DNA from: Thioalkalivibrio sp.
GTDB taxonomy: Bacteria > Pseudomonadota > Gammaproteobacteria > Ectothiorhodospirales > Ectothiorhodospiraceae
Direction of reading: 5' to 3'
Assembly (NCBI GenBank): GCA_007136145.1
Contig: SLHN01000236.1
Coordinates: 1-6,372 of the forward strand
Length of the DNA stretch: 6,372 nt
Every line of letters begins with the position of its first letter. The stretch's first letter is position 1. Below, in pieces: positions 5,699-6,372 of this stretch. The translations under genes were made by a program, and so were the position numbers. The notes below the pieces were generated by a model. The model did not search any database. It saw only the letters and a list, made by a program, of their open reading frames with translations, and was not told the origin of the DNA.

Positions 5699-6372
5699 TT
5701 AGAACACCGATTGGAAGGGGATGACTTCGACGATGTCGCCTGCTGACGCCCCCGCGCTTTCACGCGGCAGAACGATGTAGGCGTTAGCGACGCTCATCGA
5801 GTGAAGTTGATGCGAGCCTTGGCCGCCGGTGGAACGTACCGTCCATTCCCCGTCGCGACGTTCGATGATTCCACGCTGAAAATCCGCCCGTCCAGGATCT
5901 TTCTCCAAATCCTCGAGCAGACGAGCTTGCAAGCTTAGCGGAGGTTCCGGGACTGTACCGCAAAGGCGCAGAAGAGCGGGTCGCACGAAAAGCGAGAACG
6001 TGGCCATCACCGACACCGGGTTGCCGGGAAGACCCAGGAACATGGCTTGGCCGAAACGGCCAAAGGCCAGCGGACGGCCGGGTTTCATTGCAACCTTCCA
6101 GAAGTCGGTATCGCCCTCGCTCCGAAGCAGTCGCGAAACGAAGTCCGCATCGCCGACCGACACGCCACCCGTGGTTAGCATAAGGTCGGCCGATTCTCCC
6201 GCGTGGGTCAATGCCGAACGCACTGCATCCTCGGCATCGGGAATCACACCGAGGTCAATGAACTGCACCGGGTATCGGCTGAGCAGTGCGCGCAATGTAT
6301 AGCGGTTACTGTCGTGAATTTGGCCTGGACCCAGGGTCTGACCGATTGGTACCAGCTCGTCCCCGGTGGTGA
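5699..6372 (-). CDS. moeA: Molybdopterin molybdotransferase MoeA, C-terminal part (cut by the window edge)
   Basis: The minus-strand frame is open from the right edge to TAA at 5701-5699, giving about 223 residues, roughly the C-terminal half of a typical 400-residue MoeA. The visible part starts with TTGDELVPIGQTLGPGQIHD and continues SNRYTLRALL, the usual opening of the MogA-like domain. The signature TTGGVSVGDADFV, then MKPGRPLAFG and GLPGNPVSVMATF follow in the expected order. The last 80 or so residues form the C-terminal beta domain. MoeA inserts molybdenum into adenylylated molybdopterin to finish molybdenum cofactor in the cytoplasm. A TTG at 6295-6293 could be mistaken for the start, but the conserved sequence upstream of it shows the gene continues beyond the window. 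The RDD gene follows after 2 bp. Confidence 0.95.
   Translation of the reverse strand, partial: TTGDELVPIGQTLGPGQIHDSNRYTLRALLSRYPVQFIDLGVIPDAEDAVRSALTHAGESADLMLTTGGVSVGDADFVSRLLRSEGDTDFWKVAMKPGRPLAFGRFGQAMFLGLPGNPVSVMATFSLFVRPALLRLCGTVPEPPLSLQARLLEDLEKDPGRADFQRGIIERRDGEWTVRSTGGQGSHQLHSMSVANAYIVLPRESAGASAGDIVEVIPFQSVF

Overview
The window is GC-rich proteobacterial chromosome and carries six large genes, two of them cut by the window edges. The gene content suggests a gammaproteobacterium: a GlxA-type AraC regulator, a stand-alone amylosucrase, an exosortase H (XrtH) pair and a moeA gene. The taxon is an inference from gene content only. No tRNA, rRNA, CRISPR array, insertion sequence or phage gene was seen.

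Left part (1-1640). A TTC38-like tetratricopeptide-repeat protein runs leftward off the window edge. It is divergent from a GlxA-family regulator (DJ-1/PfpI-like domain plus AraC-type DNA-binding domain). The 207-bp region between them holds a compact nested set of inverted repeats (413-499) that can be drawn as a three-way junction. The regulator plausibly controls the divergent TPR gene.

Middle (1706-3667). An amylosucrase-type GH13 enzyme lies on the minus strand, convergent with the regulator and separated from it by a short hairpin-rich gap. All catalytic residues are visible, as are the Asp/Arg pair typical of sucrose-using amylosucrases. Its 186-bp upstream gap contains a strong 13-bp bulged stem-loop and a possible 31-codon leader ORF.

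Right part (3854-6372). Four genes lie on the minus strand, here in transcription order. moeA (molybdopterin molybdotransferase, cut by the right edge) is followed after 2 bp by an RDD-family membrane protein. After a 192-bp gap with several inverted repeats comes xrtH, then a polytopic membrane protein that overlaps xrtH by 20 bp and is probably the XrtH-associated protein. The xrtH pair would process and anchor proteins with an IPTL-type C-terminal sorting signal, but no such substrate is encoded here. The moeA-RDD pair and the xrtH pair look like two separate transcription units, and amylosucrase may be a third.

The least explained parts are the three structured non-coding regions: 413-499, 3701-3750 and 5061-5177.
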